A stretch of 64,000 nt of DNA from Chitinophagaceae bacterium DXS (GCA_030345135.1 CP128386.1:1023129-1087128), one strand, 5' to 3'; shown: positions 24,365 to 33,329, numbered from the stretch's first letter. The notes: generated by a model not told the origin, from the letters alone. Translations and numbers: made by a program.

Positions 24365-25348
24365 TCAGCTTCCCTGCTCAACCTGTGCCACTTCATATTT
24401 CGGCTTGCCATCAACCTGCACCGGCTGATAATAAGTTTCTCCAACTTTGACATAAGTCTGATCGCCAATCTTGACTTCTTCTCCACCTTCCGGAAGGTTA
24501 TCTACAACAGCTCCCGCAGGTGGCGGAACAACTTTGTATTGGGTTCCTGATTGTTGATAATATGCACCACCATAATAGTAGTTCGTAGTATTATTTACAA
24601 CCACCGTTTGGGCATTAGAAGGTATGGTAGTAATCGTTCCTCCAACCGGTGCCTGAACTACAGTATAGCCTCCGCTGGAAGGAGCATACCATACGCCCTG
24701 ATCATAATGATAAGTTTCGTTTGCAACTGCAACTACGATGGCTGTTGTAGCAAGCGTTGCTATAAAAAATCCCCAGGGATGCCATACCGGTCCCCAATAA
24801 AACGGCCGGTAAGGATGATAGTAATACGGGTGATAGGCATAATAGCGCGCGCCTCCCCAAACATAGGGCGGGCGGGTATATGTAGCTATTGCATTTCTTT
24901 GTACAACTGTATTGCGGTTGTTAACTACATTTACATCTCTGCTTCTGTCAACATTTATATTAACAGTATTGCCACTTATGTTCGTGTTATTGCTGTTGCG
25001 GGTATTGTTGCTGTTGCGGTTGTTTACAGTATTTGTTTTGTTGCCGACATTCTGCCTGCCCGTATTGGTTCGGTTACCAATATTTTGATTGGTTGCGCCC
25101 GGGATATTTCTGTTGGTATTGTTCGTTCTGTTTGTTGCTCCTGAAAGATTTCTGCTGGGTGCAGCTGCGGGCCGGTTGTTTGTTCGAATACTTCCGCCGT
25201 TGATTGAACGGTTGTTTGCAGCTGGCCTTGACATTGCACCGCGTGAGGCACCATGGTTCATACGTTGTGCTTCGACCTGGACACTGCTGGTCAGCACTAA
25301 AATTGTGACTGCAAAGAAAATGGTATGTATGTTTTTTACTTGTTTCAT
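24365..25348 (-). CDS. DUF6515-family secreted protein
   Basis: A 327-residue protein. The ATG at 25348 is chosen because it opens a signal peptide (residues 1-25, ending VEA); a longer frame upstream overlaps the neighbouring gene. Residues 35-150 are low-complexity and rich in Asn, Arg, Gly and Thr. Then comes a His/Tyr/Pro-rich stretch (YYAYHPYYYHPYRPFYWG), one hydrophobic segment with WGFFIATLATTAIVVAVA, and repeats of the YYxxGxxYY type, as in DUF6515. Function unknown. Its ATG lies 17 nt after the stop of the DUF2092 gene, so the two are likely co-transcribed. Confidence 0.7.
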   Translation of the reverse strand: MKQVKNIHTIFFAVTILVLTSSVQVEAQRMNHGASRGAMSRPAANNRSINGGSIRTNNRPAAAPSRNLSGATNRTNNTNRNIPGATNQNIGNRTNTGRQNVGNKTNTVNNRNSNNTRNSNNTNISGNTVNINVDRSRDVNVVNNRNTVVQRNAIATYTRPPYVWGGARYYAYHPYYYHPYRPFYWGPVWHPWGFFIATLATTAIVVAVANETYHYDQGVWYAPSSGGYTVVQAPVGGTITTIPSNAQTVVVNNTTNYYYGGAYYQQSGTQYKVVPPPAGAVVDNLPEGGEEVKIGDQTYVKVGETYYQPVQVDGKPKYEVAQVEQGS

Positions 25349-25364
25349 GGCAGGTGTTTTTGGT

Positions 25365-26099
25365 TTACTGATCGTTCTTTGACATGATCCTGATTTCATG
25401 TGCATTGGGTGGTGGCAAAAATGTAAACATCGCAGCTGGTAAATCAGGATTGATCTCCCACTCAGAAAATGAGGCAAGGTATTGCGGACTACCTTTTTGT
25501 GTTTTATAAGTGATCACAAATCTCGCCGGAAGGGTATAGGCATCATTGCTGATCCAGAATTCAAAATTCTTTTCCTTGCCGGATGCCTGTATATCAAAAT
25601 ATTCTTTGCCTCCGACTGTAACGATTCCGTTGTAACGTATTATGTCTGCATCTTCCATAAGATCATCAGTAAATGCAGGGTAGAAAAAATCAGCTGCAGG
25701 AAATTCCACATCATAGTGTGTATGAACGCTGTCGATCATTTTTATAATGGTTTCAGGCGCAGGTATAAGACCATAGTTATTCTCGTCAAAAGAATAATAG
25801 GCAACCTGGCTACCATCATACATGTATTGCCTGTGACCTTTATGACCATGTGCGTTGATCAGCATTTTATCCGGCCCGCTCATGTACACTGAATAATCAG
25901 AAAATTCTTTTCTTAAACCAAACGACGAATCAGCATAATCGTTGGCCGCGTTTAATTTAAAACTACAGGACCGTAGATCACCAATAACATCGGCCATCCT
26001 GTCGATGATCAACAAGGCAGTGGTATCAAACTGCTTATTTTGTGCGGATAAGGTAAGAGAGATAAATACCGGCAAAAAACAACCCAAAAGCTTTTTCAT
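25365..26099 (-). CDS. DUF2092-family periplasmic protein
   Basis: A 244-residue protein with the start placed at 26099, which gives a signal peptide (MKKLLGCFLPVFISLTLSAQ); the longer frame starts 14 residues earlier. The pattern IIDRMADVIGDLRSCSFKL, MYDGSQVAYYSFDENNY, VGGKEYFDIQA and WISNDAYTLPARFVITY matches DUF2092, a LolA/LppX-like fold group possibly binding hydrophobic ligands in the periplasm. It precedes the DUF6515 gene on the same strand with a 16-nt gap. The pair is often adjacent in other genomes as far as I recall, which hints at a shared envelope role. Confidence 0.7.
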   Translation of the reverse strand: MKKLLGCFLPVFISLTLSAQNKQFDTTALLIIDRMADVIGDLRSCSFKLNAANDYADSSFGLRKEFSDYSVYMSGPDKMLINAHGHKGHRQYMYDGSQVAYYSFDENNYGLIPAPETIIKMIDSVHTHYDVEFPAADFFYPAFTDDLMEDADIIRYNGIVTVGGKEYFDIQASGKEKNFEFWISNDAYTLPARFVITYKTQKGSPQYLASFSEWEINPDLPAAMFTFLPPPNAHEIRIMSKNDQ

Positions 26100-26269
26100 A
26101 CTTGTTGTTTTATACTCAAAGTGTGATTTGGCGTTAACCAATCTTTGTTGTGTAACAACTAATTGTTGGGAATGTTTGAAATTGCTGTGGCGTATTTGAC
26201 GATGAAGGGAAGATATATGTTATGTGGTTGCAGGTAAAAAGCAACGTTTTAGGGCTGATCGCGAATAAA

Positions 26270-26299
26270 AAAAGCATTCCGTTATTGCGGAATGCTTTT
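26270..26299 (-). terminator. Terminator of accA-dapA
   Basis: AAAAGCATTCCG (26270-26281) pairs with CGGAATGCTTTT (26288-26299), a 12-bp stem with a 6-nt loop. On the minus strand it is followed by a run of seven T, so it ends transcription from dapA. Confidence 0.85.
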
Positions 26300-26321
26300 A
26301 AATTTTATTTGTTCTTGCGAC

Positions 26322-27209
26322 TTACTTATTCGTCACCATATAAGCTTTAATCTTATTAAACAATTCGTCACTTACCGGTGTAACGGGTAAACGAAGTGCG
26401 TTGCTTATTAAGCCTGCATTTGCCATAAATGCTTTAACGCCGGCAGGATTATTCTCTGCAAACATCAGATCATAGGCTTCGATCAGTTTATCATTCATCT
26501 GCTTCGCTTCAACAAAATCATTGCGAAGACACTGACGGATCATTTCGGAAAATTTGAATGGATAAGCATTGGCGGCAACGCTTATGATGCCTTCCATGCC
26601 ACATGCAATTTGCGGTAATGCCAAACCATCATCTCCACTCACAACCAAAAAGTCTTCCGGCTTATCACGCAATATTTTCATCACCTGCGCCATGTCGCCG
26701 CTGGCTTCTTTTATCCCAGCAATATTTTCAACTTCCCGGGCGAGTTTCAATGTAGTAGCGGCTTCTACATTACGGCCAGATCTTCCTGGAACATTATACA
26801 GCAATATTGGTTTCGGAGCAACTTTGGCCAACGCTTTATAGTGCTCGAAAATTCCTTGTTGAGAAGGTTTGCTGTAATATGGCGATGCACTTAAAATAGC
26901 GGTAGCATCATCCAGCGGAAAGTTGCCCAGCTCATTTTCCAGCTCTTTTGTATTATTTCCTCCGATTCCAACAACTACAGGTACACGCTTATTCACGCGC
27001 AGGTAAGTATATTTTATTATACTTGTTTTTTCCGTTTTATCCAGCGTAGGAGTTTCACCTGTCGTGCCTAATGTTACAATGTATTCTACCTTGCCATCAA
27101 TAACATGATCTATTATTTTACCAAGAGCATCGTAGTCTACGTCACCGTTAGCATTAAAAGGAGTAACAAGTGCTACCCCGGTTCCTTTAAGTTGATTGCG
27201 TAAAGACAT
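26322..27209 (-). CDS. dapA: 4-hydroxy-tetrahydrodipicolinate synthase
   Basis: A 295-residue aldolase-type enzyme that condenses pyruvate with aspartate semialdehyde in lysine/diaminopimelate synthesis. Key stretches are GTTGETPTL (substrate Thr pair), LLYNVPGRSGRN (catalytic Tyr and substrate Arg), and IAGIKEASGDMAQV, where Lys forms the Schiff base with pyruvate. It lies 30 nt downstream of accA on the same strand. dapB, the next enzyme of the pathway, is elsewhere in the window (46389), which is unlinked but usual in Bacteroidota. Confidence 0.94.
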   Translation of the reverse strand: MSLRNQLKGTGVALVTPFNANGDVDYDALGKIIDHVIDGKVEYIVTLGTTGETPTLDKTEKTSIIKYTYLRVNKRVPVVVGIGGNNTKELENELGNFPLDDATAILSASPYYSKPSQQGIFEHYKALAKVAPKPILLYNVPGRSGRNVEAATTLKLAREVENIAGIKEASGDMAQVMKILRDKPEDFLVVSGDDGLALPQIACGMEGIISVAANAYPFKFSEMIRQCLRNDFVEAKQMNDKLIEAYDLMFAENNPAGVKAFMANAGLISNALRLPVTPVSDELFNKIKAYMVTNK

Positions 27210-27239
27210 TTATGTAATTGTTGAAATTATTTGTAGTTC

Positions 27240-28211
27240 CTACTCGTTCCAGAAGCCCATTCTTCCAAATTTTTCGATTCGCTGGTTAACGCGATCTTCA
27301 GGAGAGATATTCTTTAATTCATTAAGTGCTTTAACGATAGAGTCCTTAAGATATGCAGCGGCTTCGGTATAGTTCCAGTGAGCACCGCCGCTTGGTTCTG
27401 GTACGATCTCGTCTACCAGTCCAAATCCCTTCATATCTGTAGAAGTTAAACGTAATTGTTGTGCTGCAACTTCCTTTTTTTCCCAGCTGCGCCAAAGGAT
27501 AGCGCTACAGTTTTCAGGCGAAATAACTGTGTACCATGTGTTTTCCATCATTAAAACCCTGTCTCCGACACCTATTCCTAAAGCTCCGCCACTGGCACCC
27601 TCACCAATGATTACGCATATCACCGGGACTTTCAGCCGGATCATTTCATATATGTTGCGTGCAATTGCTTCCCCCTGTCCGCGTTCTTCGGCTTCCTGAC
27701 CAGGAAATGCACCCGGAGTATCGATCAGTGTAATTACAGGTTTGTTGAATTTTTCGGCCAGCTTCATCAGACGCAACGCTTTGCGGTAGCCTTCCGGGTT
27801 GGCCATACCAAAATTGCGTTGCTGACGCATTTTGGTATTGATACCTTTTTGCTGACCTACGATCATTACCGTGTGGCCATCAATTTGGGCAAAACCGCCA
27901 AGCATCGCTTTGTCATCGCGCACATTTCTGTCGCCATGCAGTTCAACGAAACCCGTGGTCATTTTTTCAATATATTTCATGGTGTACGGCCTGTCCGGAT
28001 GACGGCTCAGCTGCACACGCTGCCATGGTGTTAAGTTGGCGGTGATTTCCTTACGTTTTTCAACAATCAGATCTTCTAATTGCTGAATATTGGAAGAATA
28101 ATCAATTTTTGTATTTTTCTCAGCCATCTTTTTGGTCTGGTCGATCTGTTCATACAACTCCCTGATCGGCTGTTCAAAATCTAAAAATTGTCTATTTGGG
28201 TATTGCGGCAT
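27240..28211 (-). CDS. accA: Acetyl-CoA carboxylase carboxyltransferase subunit alpha
   Basis: A 323-residue subunit that, with AccD, moves the carboxyl group from carboxybiotin to acetyl-CoA to make malonyl-CoA for fatty-acid synthesis. Recognised by [16 protein letters not shown] at the start, [57 protein letters not shown] and [11 protein letters not shown]. The length is normal. It is the first gene of a probable accA-dapA transcription unit. The upstream spacer (28212-28428) holds nothing recognisable. Confidence 0.94.
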   Translation of the reverse strand: MPQYPNRQFLDFEQPIRELYEQIDQTKKMAEKNTKIDYSSNIQQLEDLIVEKRKEITANLTPWQRVQLSRHPDRPYTMKYIEKMTTGFVELHGDRNVRDDKAMLGGFAQIDGHTVMIVGQQKGINTKMRQQRNFGMANPEGYRKALRLMKLAEKFNKPVITLIDTPGAFPGQEAEERGQGEAIARNIYEMIRLKVPVICVIIGEGASGGALGIGVGDRVLMMENTWYTVISPENCSAILWRSWEKKEVAAQQLRLTSTDMKGFGLVDEIVPEPSGGAHWNYTEAAAYLKDSIVKALNELKNISPEDRVNQRIEKFGRMGFWNE

Positions 28212-28428
28212 ACTCGATTTACGAATGTTGGGGGGTAAAATTACAGTTTCAATACATACGGAGAACTAATTTTTAAAATTAAGTGAATAAAATGGACAAC
28301 TGTCTATATTAACAAATATTAGTAATTATGCCATTGACTCACTTTCGTTATGGGTTGAAGTATTGTTAGCTCCTGTTAAACGGAATTTCGTTCACGCATA
28401 ATTCAGGATTTACATAAGCCAGGGACCG

Positions 28429-29079
28429 TTAGCCGATAGACTTTAGCCTTGCAATTGCTGCTTTGGGATCCTTATCTTTAAATACGGTACTGCCTGCAAC
28501 AAGAACATCAGCTCCGGCGGTAACAATCTCTTTCGCATTTTCAAACGTTACACCACCGTCTATTTCAATTAGAACAGAAAGTTTTCTTTCCTGGATCATC
28601 TGCCGTAACTGCGCAATTTTGGTTAGGGTAAAAGGAATGAATTCCTGCCCGCCAAAACCGGGGTTAACACTCATCAGGTTCACAAAATCGATGTCATGAA
28701 GTATGTCAGAAAGAAAATTTACCGGCGTATGCGGGTTAACGGCAATACCGGCCCTCATTCCCAGAGATTTTATTTGCTGGATATTGCGATGAAGGTTCGG
28801 GCACGCTTCTATATGTACGCAAAGATTGTCGGCCCCCGCATTTTTAAAAGCTTCTGCATAGTTGCCCGGCTCTTCGATCATCAGGTGAACGTCGCATACT
28901 TTTTTAGTGGTTTTGCGTATTGCGGCAACTACCGGAAGCCCAAAGCTGATATTAGGAACAAAACGTCCATCCATAATATCCAGGTGAAACCATTCCGCCT
29001 CACTTTCGTTTACCATAGTGCATTCATCCGCCAGGCGTAAAAAATCCGATGCTAAAAAAGAAGGAGCGATTATGGGCAT
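28429..29079 (-). CDS. rpe: Ribulose-phosphate 3-epimerase
   Basis: A 216-residue TIM-barrel enzyme that interconverts ribulose-5-phosphate and xylulose-5-phosphate in the pentose phosphate pathway. Signatures seen: APSFLASDF, FHLDIMDGRFVPNISFG (metal His/Asp), VCDVHLMIEEP, MSVNPGFGGQEFIP and IEIDGGVTFENA, with the phosphate-binding VAGSTVF at the end. It is probably monocistronic. Its start is followed upstream by an AAAGTAA/GTGAATA heptad array. Confidence 0.94.
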   Translation of the reverse strand: MPIIAPSFLASDFLRLADECTMVNESEAEWFHLDIMDGRFVPNISFGLPVVAAIRKTTKKVCDVHLMIEEPGNYAEAFKNAGADNLCVHIEACPNLHRNIQQIKSLGMRAGIAVNPHTPVNFLSDILHDIDFVNLMSVNPGFGGQEFIPFTLTKIAQLRQMIQERKLSVLIEIDGGVTFENAKEIVTAGADVLVAGSTVFKDKDPKAAIARLKSIG

Positions 29080-29094
29080 ATGATTCGTTTAAAC

Positions 29095-29221
29095 AAAGTA
29101 AAAAGTAAAAAGTCAAAAGTCAAAAAGTGAATAGTGAATGGTCAATAGTCAAAAATGCAGCATCTTGAATCTTGGTGCAGCCTTAATTTCAAATTTCAAA
29201 TCTCAAATTTCAAATCTCCTC
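29095..29221 (+). repeat. Heptad arrays between rpe and the TPR gene
   Basis: AAAGTAA, AAAGTAA, AAAGTCA, AAAGTCA, then GTGAATA, GTGAATG, GTCAATA, GTCAAAA (29095-29156). After a short gap come TTTCAAA, TTTCAAA, TCTCAAA, TTTCAAA, TCTCCTC (29187-29221), ending exactly at the stop of the TPR gene. Three families are therefore adjacent. Confidence 0.85.
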
Positions 29222-30043
29222 TTATTCTCCCAATCTTTTCAATCCCTCTCTGGCTTCGGTAAGATTTTTATCAAGGCTAAGCGATTGTTGATATTTCATG
29301 ATGGCGCTGTCCTTTTTGCCGGTCATTTCGTAACAACGTGCAATATAATAATATGCATCTGCATATAGATTATTAACGGAGGAAGCAAACTGAAAAACTT
29401 TCAGGGCCTCATCATATTGTTTGTTATCAAAATAAACCAGACCTTTTTCTATGTAAGCCGGCATATAAGTAAAATCTGCGGCAATGCACTGATCAAATAA
29501 CTTAACGGCCTCGGCTATATGTTTCATTCTGGAATGATAAATGCCTGCAATGAAATTGCAATGTGCATCGTATTCACGGCCCAGCCCCATATCAAGAATA
29601 CGGTTGCAGATTTTGAGTGCCTTGTCATTCTTTTGCTCCGCATACATATTGGCGAGAGCCAGTTGTGCATCAGGAGAGGGATATATCCTTATAGCATTGA
29701 TATAACTTCTTTCTGCGCTGGCAGAGTCTTTTGCGTCTTCTTCAATTTGTCCCCGGGTAAACCAAAGGCCATAGTTGAGGCTGTCTTTCCTGATCAGCGT
29801 GTCCAAATGAATAAGCGCCTCTTTATACTGACCAATACTGTCCAGCGCCGTAACATATTTCAGGCGCAGGCCAACACTATCAGGTTGAAGTGCTACAGCT
29901 TTTTTCAGACCTGTTACGTAAGCTGGTATTTCGTCTTTTTTAGCGACTTCATTTGCCGCTTGCTTTTGATCATTACTGCCGCAGGATGAAAACAACGTCA
30001 CTAGTGCAAATACTGTGATAGAAGTAAGAATATATGTCCTCAT
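29222..30043 (-). CDS. TPR-repeat lipoprotein
   Basis: A 273-residue lipoprotein with the signal ending LFSSC (Cys21). It consists of about six tetratricopeptide repeats: YVTALDSIGQYKEALIHLD, RGQIEEDAKDSASAERSY, LANMYAEQKNDKALKICN, GIYHSRMKHIAEAVKLFD, KGLVYFDNKQYDEALKVF and ARCYEMTGKKDSAIMKYQ. Such proteins scaffold protein complexes in the periplasm, on the inner face of the outer membrane; partners are unknown. It sits between two blocks of heptad arrays and seems to be a single-gene unit. Confidence 0.82.
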   Translation of the reverse strand: MRTYILTSITVFALVTLFSSCGSNDQKQAANEVAKKDEIPAYVTGLKKAVALQPDSVGLRLKYVTALDSIGQYKEALIHLDTLIRKDSLNYGLWFTRGQIEEDAKDSASAERSYINAIRIYPSPDAQLALANMYAEQKNDKALKICNRILDMGLGREYDAHCNFIAGIYHSRMKHIAEAVKLFDQCIAADFTYMPAYIEKGLVYFDNKQYDEALKVFQFASSVNNLYADAYYYIARCYEMTGKKDSAIMKYQQSLSLDKNLTEAREGLKRLGE

Positions 30044-30059
30044 GGAGGCAAATGTAATA

Positions 30060-30098
30060 AGCTATTAGCTGTCAGCTATCAGCTATCAGCTTTCAGCC
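30060..30098 (+). repeat. Heptad array, AGCTATC orientation
   Basis: AGCTATT, AGCTGTC, AGCTATC, AGCTATC, AGCTTTC, AGCC, 17 nt upstream of the TPR gene start. It is the inverse complement of the GATAGCT array at 30269. Confidence 0.9.
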
Positions 30099-30268
30099 GG
30101 AAAAAAATCACCGGATGTTGACCCGCAATAAGGTTGCATAGTAGGATTTGTCTTAAGAAGCCTTCGGAATATCAAGATGCAAATCAGAATAGAAAAGAAG
30201 AAATGTTTCAATAAACTTTCCGGAATATCAAGTTGTCAATATTGATTAACCGGACCAAAACTGAACTG

Positions 30269-30300
30269 GCTGATAGCTGATAGCTAATAGCTGATAGCTT
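30269..30300 (+). repeat. Heptad array, GCTGATA orientation
   Basis: GCTGATA, GCTGATA, GCTAATA, GCTGATA, GCTT. It could pair with 30060-30098 in a long RNA or cruciform. Confidence 0.9.
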
Positions 30301-30376
30301 GTTTTTCCACTTTATGCTCTATATTCGCATGGGCTGAAGAATAGTGGGTTTTATTCCGTTGCTAAATATTTAAAAC

Positions 30377-30832
30377 ATGTATACAGGACTATTGCATTTA
30401 CACAGTTTTTTAAGATGGATTATTTTAATCTTACTTCTGGTAAATATCTTCAAACATTTTTCAGCAGGAAACAGGCCTTTTACTGCAGGTGATAAAAAAG
30501 CCGGATTGTTTTTAATGATAGCGGCTCATACTACTTTTTTGGTTGGTTTGTATTTATGGTTTGCAGGCGCACGAGGCTACCAGCTTATTGCAAATAATGG
30601 CATGTCGGTAGTAATGAAAGACAGCACAATGAGATTTTTTGCAATAGAGCATATTACGGCAATGCTAATCGCGATTGTACTGATCACAATTGGCAGAGGC
30701 GTATCAAAGAAAAATCTCCCAGATGCTACAAAGCATAAGAGATCAGCAATTTTATTTTTGATTGCCCTGATCATTATTCTCGCTTCTATTCCGTGGCCAT
30801 TCAGAGCTGCACTAGGCAGTAACTGGATCTAG
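30377..30832 (+). CDS. Small four-helix membrane protein with conserved His
   Basis: A 151-residue integral membrane protein with four hydrophobic segments (about residues 8-24, 43-64, 88-107 and 122-142). Histidines lie at or near helix ends (LLHLHSFLRW, MIAAHTTF, FAIEHITAM), a layout seen in b-type heme proteins. Similar Bacteroidota proteins are often labelled cytochrome b-like, but heme binding is not proven by the sequence. It is a single-gene unit with its own terminator. Confidence 0.6.
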   Translation: MYTGLLHLHSFLRWIILILLLVNIFKHFSAGNRPFTAGDKKAGLFLMIAAHTTFLVGLYLWFAGARGYQLIANNGMSVVMKDSTMRFFAIEHITAMLIAIVLITIGRGVSKKNLPDATKHKRSAILFLIALIIILASIPWPFRAALGSNWI

Positions 30833-30856
30833 TCAAAATATTTGATCTGAAAATAT

Positions 30857-30888
30857 AAAGCCCCACCGGTTAAGGTGAGGGCTTTTTT
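30857..30888 (+). terminator. Terminator of the four-helix membrane protein gene
   Basis: AAAGCCCCACC pairs with GGTGAGGGCTTT with one bulged A, followed by a run of T. It lies 25 nt after the stop. Confidence 0.8.
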
Positions 30889-30957
30889 AATTTATAAAGA
30901 AAGATTTAATCGACAAGCATGTATGGAAATAATTAACCTCGCGTGTTTGATGCGCCC

Positions 30958-30992
30958 AGCTGATAGCTGATAGCTAAAAGCTGATAGCTACC
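30958..30992 (-). repeat. Heptad array touching the SDR stop codon
   Basis: AGCTGAT, AGCTGAT, AGCTAAA, AGCTGAT, AGCTACC (30958-30992), reaching the stop codon (complement of CTA at 30992-30994) of the SDR gene. Confidence 0.9.
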
Positions 30993-31792
30993 TAATAATT
31001 ATGTTTTCCGACATGTTTGAACGCCCGGCGAATAAAATAGCTTTTTACAAACTCAGGTACAATGCAACTAATACTATAGCCTAATCTGTTTATTGTTCCG
31101 GGAATAATTCTTTCTTTCCTTTTCAGCATTTGATCTATCGCTATAAATGCTACTTCCTCCGGCTGAAGAATAGATTTTTTAGCAAGCCCTTTCAGATCAG
31201 CATTGATTGCAGTTGTATTCGGATTACTATCGGTTCCTCCGGGACATAGCACGCTTACAGAAATATTGTAATCTCTTAATTCCAGTGCGAGGGATCTTGA
31301 AAACGTATAAATATATGCTTTGGACGCAGCATAAACAGATTTATGTGGCATGGCGAAAAAACCGCCCATACTACCTGTATTCAGAATATGAGAAGGTGCG
31401 TTTTGCTTAAGATCATCCATAAACAAACGCGTAAGAGAACTGGTTGTCGTTACGTTGAGATGAATCTGTGAAACGTAAAAATCAAGCGGCAATTTTTCAA
31501 AAGCGCCTTTTGATCCAACTCCTACGTTATTGATTAAAACATTTACCCGGTAATTATTTTCCTTTACCCAATTATACACTGCGGTAGATGAACAATGCTG
31601 CGATAGATCGATTCCGAAACCGTTACACGACACGTTGAATTTATCTCTTATGTATTCAACAAGTGAATCCAGTTCTTTGCAGGGAAGGGATATTAGCAGC
31701 AGGTTCATTCCACGTTTAGCACATTCTATAGCCAGTGCTTTGCCAATGCCGCTGCTGGCTCCTGTAATTAAAGTGAAATAGCTAGGTGTCAT
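30992..31792 (-). CDS. Short-chain dehydrogenase/reductase
   Basis: A 266-residue classical SDR oxidoreductase: TGASSGIGKALAIE binds the cofactor, LINNVGVGSKG is the NAG-type motif, LNTGSMGG supplies the catalytic Ser, and SVYAASKAYIYTFS the YxxxK pair. The C-terminal GTINRLGYSISCIVPEFVKS is hydrophobic and may touch the membrane, as in SDRs acting on lipids or ketones. Its ATG overlaps the stop of the upstream epimerase gene by 4 nt (ATGA), so the two are translationally coupled. The substrate is unknown. Confidence 0.85.
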   Translation of the reverse strand: MTPSYFTLITGASSGIGKALAIECAKRGMNLLLISLPCKELDSLVEYIRDKFNVSCNGFGIDLSQHCSSTAVYNWVKENNYRVNVLINNVGVGSKGAFEKLPLDFYVSQIHLNVTTTSSLTRLFMDDLKQNAPSHILNTGSMGGFFAMPHKSVYAASKAYIYTFSRSLALELRDYNISVSVLCPGGTDSNPNTTAINADLKGLAKKSILQPEEVAFIAIDQMLKRKERIIPGTINRLGYSISCIVPEFVKSYFIRRAFKHVGKHNY

Positions 31793-32781
31793 TCTTTATT
31801 TTGTTGTTTTATCCAGTCAACGGTTTTTTGCAGACCTTCTTTTAACGGAATATAAGTATAACCAAGTTCGCGTTCAGCTTTTTCGCAGCTTAGCGACCAG
31901 TTGTAAAAATATTTTTTGATCCATTTGGGGGTTAGCAAGGGAGCCTTTCCAGTGAGTTTAGTTCTAATCATCAATGCGTAGCCGGCAAGCATCATCGCCC
32001 AAACAGGTAAATTTATCAGCTTCAGTTTCTTTCCTGTTATATCTCCTAATATATCAAAAAATTCATTGTAAGAAGCATTTACGCCCGATAAAATATACCG
32101 TTCTCCACTTCTGCCTCTTTGCATGGCAAGTATATGCCCGTTTACAATATCATCTATGTACACATAGCTACCGGTTTTGGTGCCGTCACCAGGCATTATT
32201 TTCCATCTTCCACTCATGTATAGTTTAGTAAGCCTTGTTACTGCGTTACTTTCCGATTCTATCCCAGGGCCATAAATACGTGGCGGATTTACAATAACGA
32301 TATGCATTCCGTATTTGTTACAATACTCCTTACACAATTCTTCGGCTTGTGTTTTTGTGTCTTCATATTCGTTAAACACATTCCCTAACCTGGCGTCATC
32401 TTCTTTAACCGGATGACTGCCTGATGGTCCTAAAACGCCTCCTGTCGAGGTAAACACAATCTTCTGAACGCCACATTTTCTGGCGGCATCTAAAACAAAG
32501 CGTGTTGCTTCCACATTCATTTTGTAAAAGGTACTTACATCTTTGGCCCATACCCTGGCGAATGCAGCCAGGTGATACACCTGTTCACAACCTTCCATTG
32601 CTTTTTCTAAAGAATCGGGTTCTGTAATGTCCCCTTCAAAAAGTTTAATGTTAGGATGATTCAGCAGGGGAGCCTTGTTTACCGAACGGATTAATGCATG
32701 AACCGTATTACCTTCCCTCGCGAGCCTTAATGCGAGATTATTTCCTATATATCCTGTTGCGCCTGTTATAAATATTCTCAT
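31789..32781 (-). CDS. NAD-dependent epimerase/dehydratase (dihydroflavonol-reductase-like)
   Basis: A 330-residue extended SDR. The ATG at 32781 is preferred because MRIFITGATGYIGNNLA is the normal start; a TTG three codons upstream is possible. Other motifs are LAAFARVWAKD, VFTSTGGVLGPSG and YEDTKTQAEEL (YxxxK). It resembles the dihydroflavonol-4-reductase/HpnA-like group, which reduce or epimerise carbonyls on lipids or sugars. The 4-nt overlap with the next SDR gene suggests two successive steps on one substrate, perhaps a lipid; this is inference. Confidence 0.82.
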   Translation of the reverse strand: MRIFITGATGYIGNNLALRLAREGNTVHALIRSVNKAPLLNHPNIKLFEGDITEPDSLEKAMEGCEQVYHLAAFARVWAKDVSTFYKMNVEATRFVLDAARKCGVQKIVFTSTGGVLGPSGSHPVKEDDARLGNVFNEYEDTKTQAEELCKEYCNKYGMHIVIVNPPRIYGPGIESESNAVTRLTKLYMSGRWKIMPGDGTKTGSYVYIDDIVNGHILAMQRGRSGERYILSGVNASYNEFFDILGDITGKKLKLINLPVWAMMLAGYALMIRTKLTGKAPLLTPKWIKKYFYNWSLSCEKAERELGYTYIPLKEGLQKTVDWIKQQNKE

Positions 32782-32915
32782 CCGTAACAATTTTATTTAA
32801 TAGAACAATCTATCCGATAAGTCCGGGCAATAGTAATACAACGGACATAACAAATACCCCTATTGCAAGGATAAATTTTATTTTTATGAAAGATAGGGAA
32901 AAGCCGTCAGGTGTG

Positions 32916-33023
32916 AGCTATCAGCTGTCAGCTATGAGCTATTAGCTTGGGGAGGTATCAGGTATCAGGTATCAGGTATCAGGTATCAGGTATCAGGTAT
33001 CAGGTATCAGGTACCAGGTGTGA
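32916..33023 (+). repeat. AGCTATC array followed by 8 x GGTATCA tandem repeat
   Basis: AGCTATC, AGCTGTC, AGCTATG, AGCTATT, AGCTTGG, then eight perfect GGTATCA units (32954-33009) and the variants GGTACCA and GGTGTGA. GGTATCA is the inverse of the ACCTGAT unit. A perfect eight-copy run is likely to vary in copy number between strains. Confidence 0.92.
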
Positions 33024-33122
33024 GGAGTAGGGTATAAGGCATGAGGTATCGGTATGTTAGGATATCCGGGTGAAATTTTTTAACAATAACTGTCCGGGCA
33101 ACAGTCGCGATCTCAAAATTAA

Positions 33123-33328
33123 TTACTTCGTAAATCGTACTTCATACTTGCGGCACACTTACATTTTGATGCAACCCTATGCAATAAACGTGTTAAAGAA
33201 ATTATAGTGATTTCAAAATTGAGTACTTCGTAAATCGTACTTCGTACTTGCGGCATGCACATTTCACATCTAAAATAGTACATCTGACACCGTACATCTA
33301 ACATCGTACATCTAACATCGTACATCAC
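33123..33328 (-). repeat. Heptad arrays, ACTTCGT and ACATCGT families
   Basis: ACTTCGT, AAATCGT, ACTTCAT, ACTTGCG (33123-33150) is repeated at 33225-33252. Then nine units of ACATCTA/ACATCGT type run in perfect register from 33266 to 33328, ending next to the Rrf2 stop codon. Confidence 0.9.
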
Positions 33329-33329
33329 C

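Larger units (their letters stand above)
30044..30376. other. Divergent spacer with two inverted heptad arrays
   Basis: The gap holds arrays at 30060-30098 and 30269-30300 and otherwise no recognisable gene. TATATTCG near 30330 is a near-match to the -7 box for the downstream membrane-protein gene. Confidence 0.55.
32782..33329. other. 548-bp repeat-only intergenic region
   Basis: Nearly all structure here is repeats: AGCTATC and GGTATCA arrays (32916-33023), and a duplicated segment of about 40 bp (ACTTCGTAAATCGTACTT at 33123 and 33225) followed by ACATCGT units. No gene or RNA was recognised; the frames read through the arrays are repeat artefacts. Confidence 0.7.

Noticed and set aside
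24551-25144. 197-codon plus-strand ORF opposite the DUF6515 gene
   Set aside because: It is antisense to a gene with a clear signal peptide and family pattern; its composition follows from the Asn/Thr-rich sense strand.
33119-33328. 69-codon minus-strand frame rich in DVRC-type repeats
   Set aside because: It is the translation of ACATCGT/ACTTCGT heptad arrays; the peptide repeat comes from the DNA repeat and there is no sign of coding selection.
32916-33328. CRISPR array
   Set aside because: Units are 7 nt and directly adjacent, with no spacers of constant length and no cas genes in the window.
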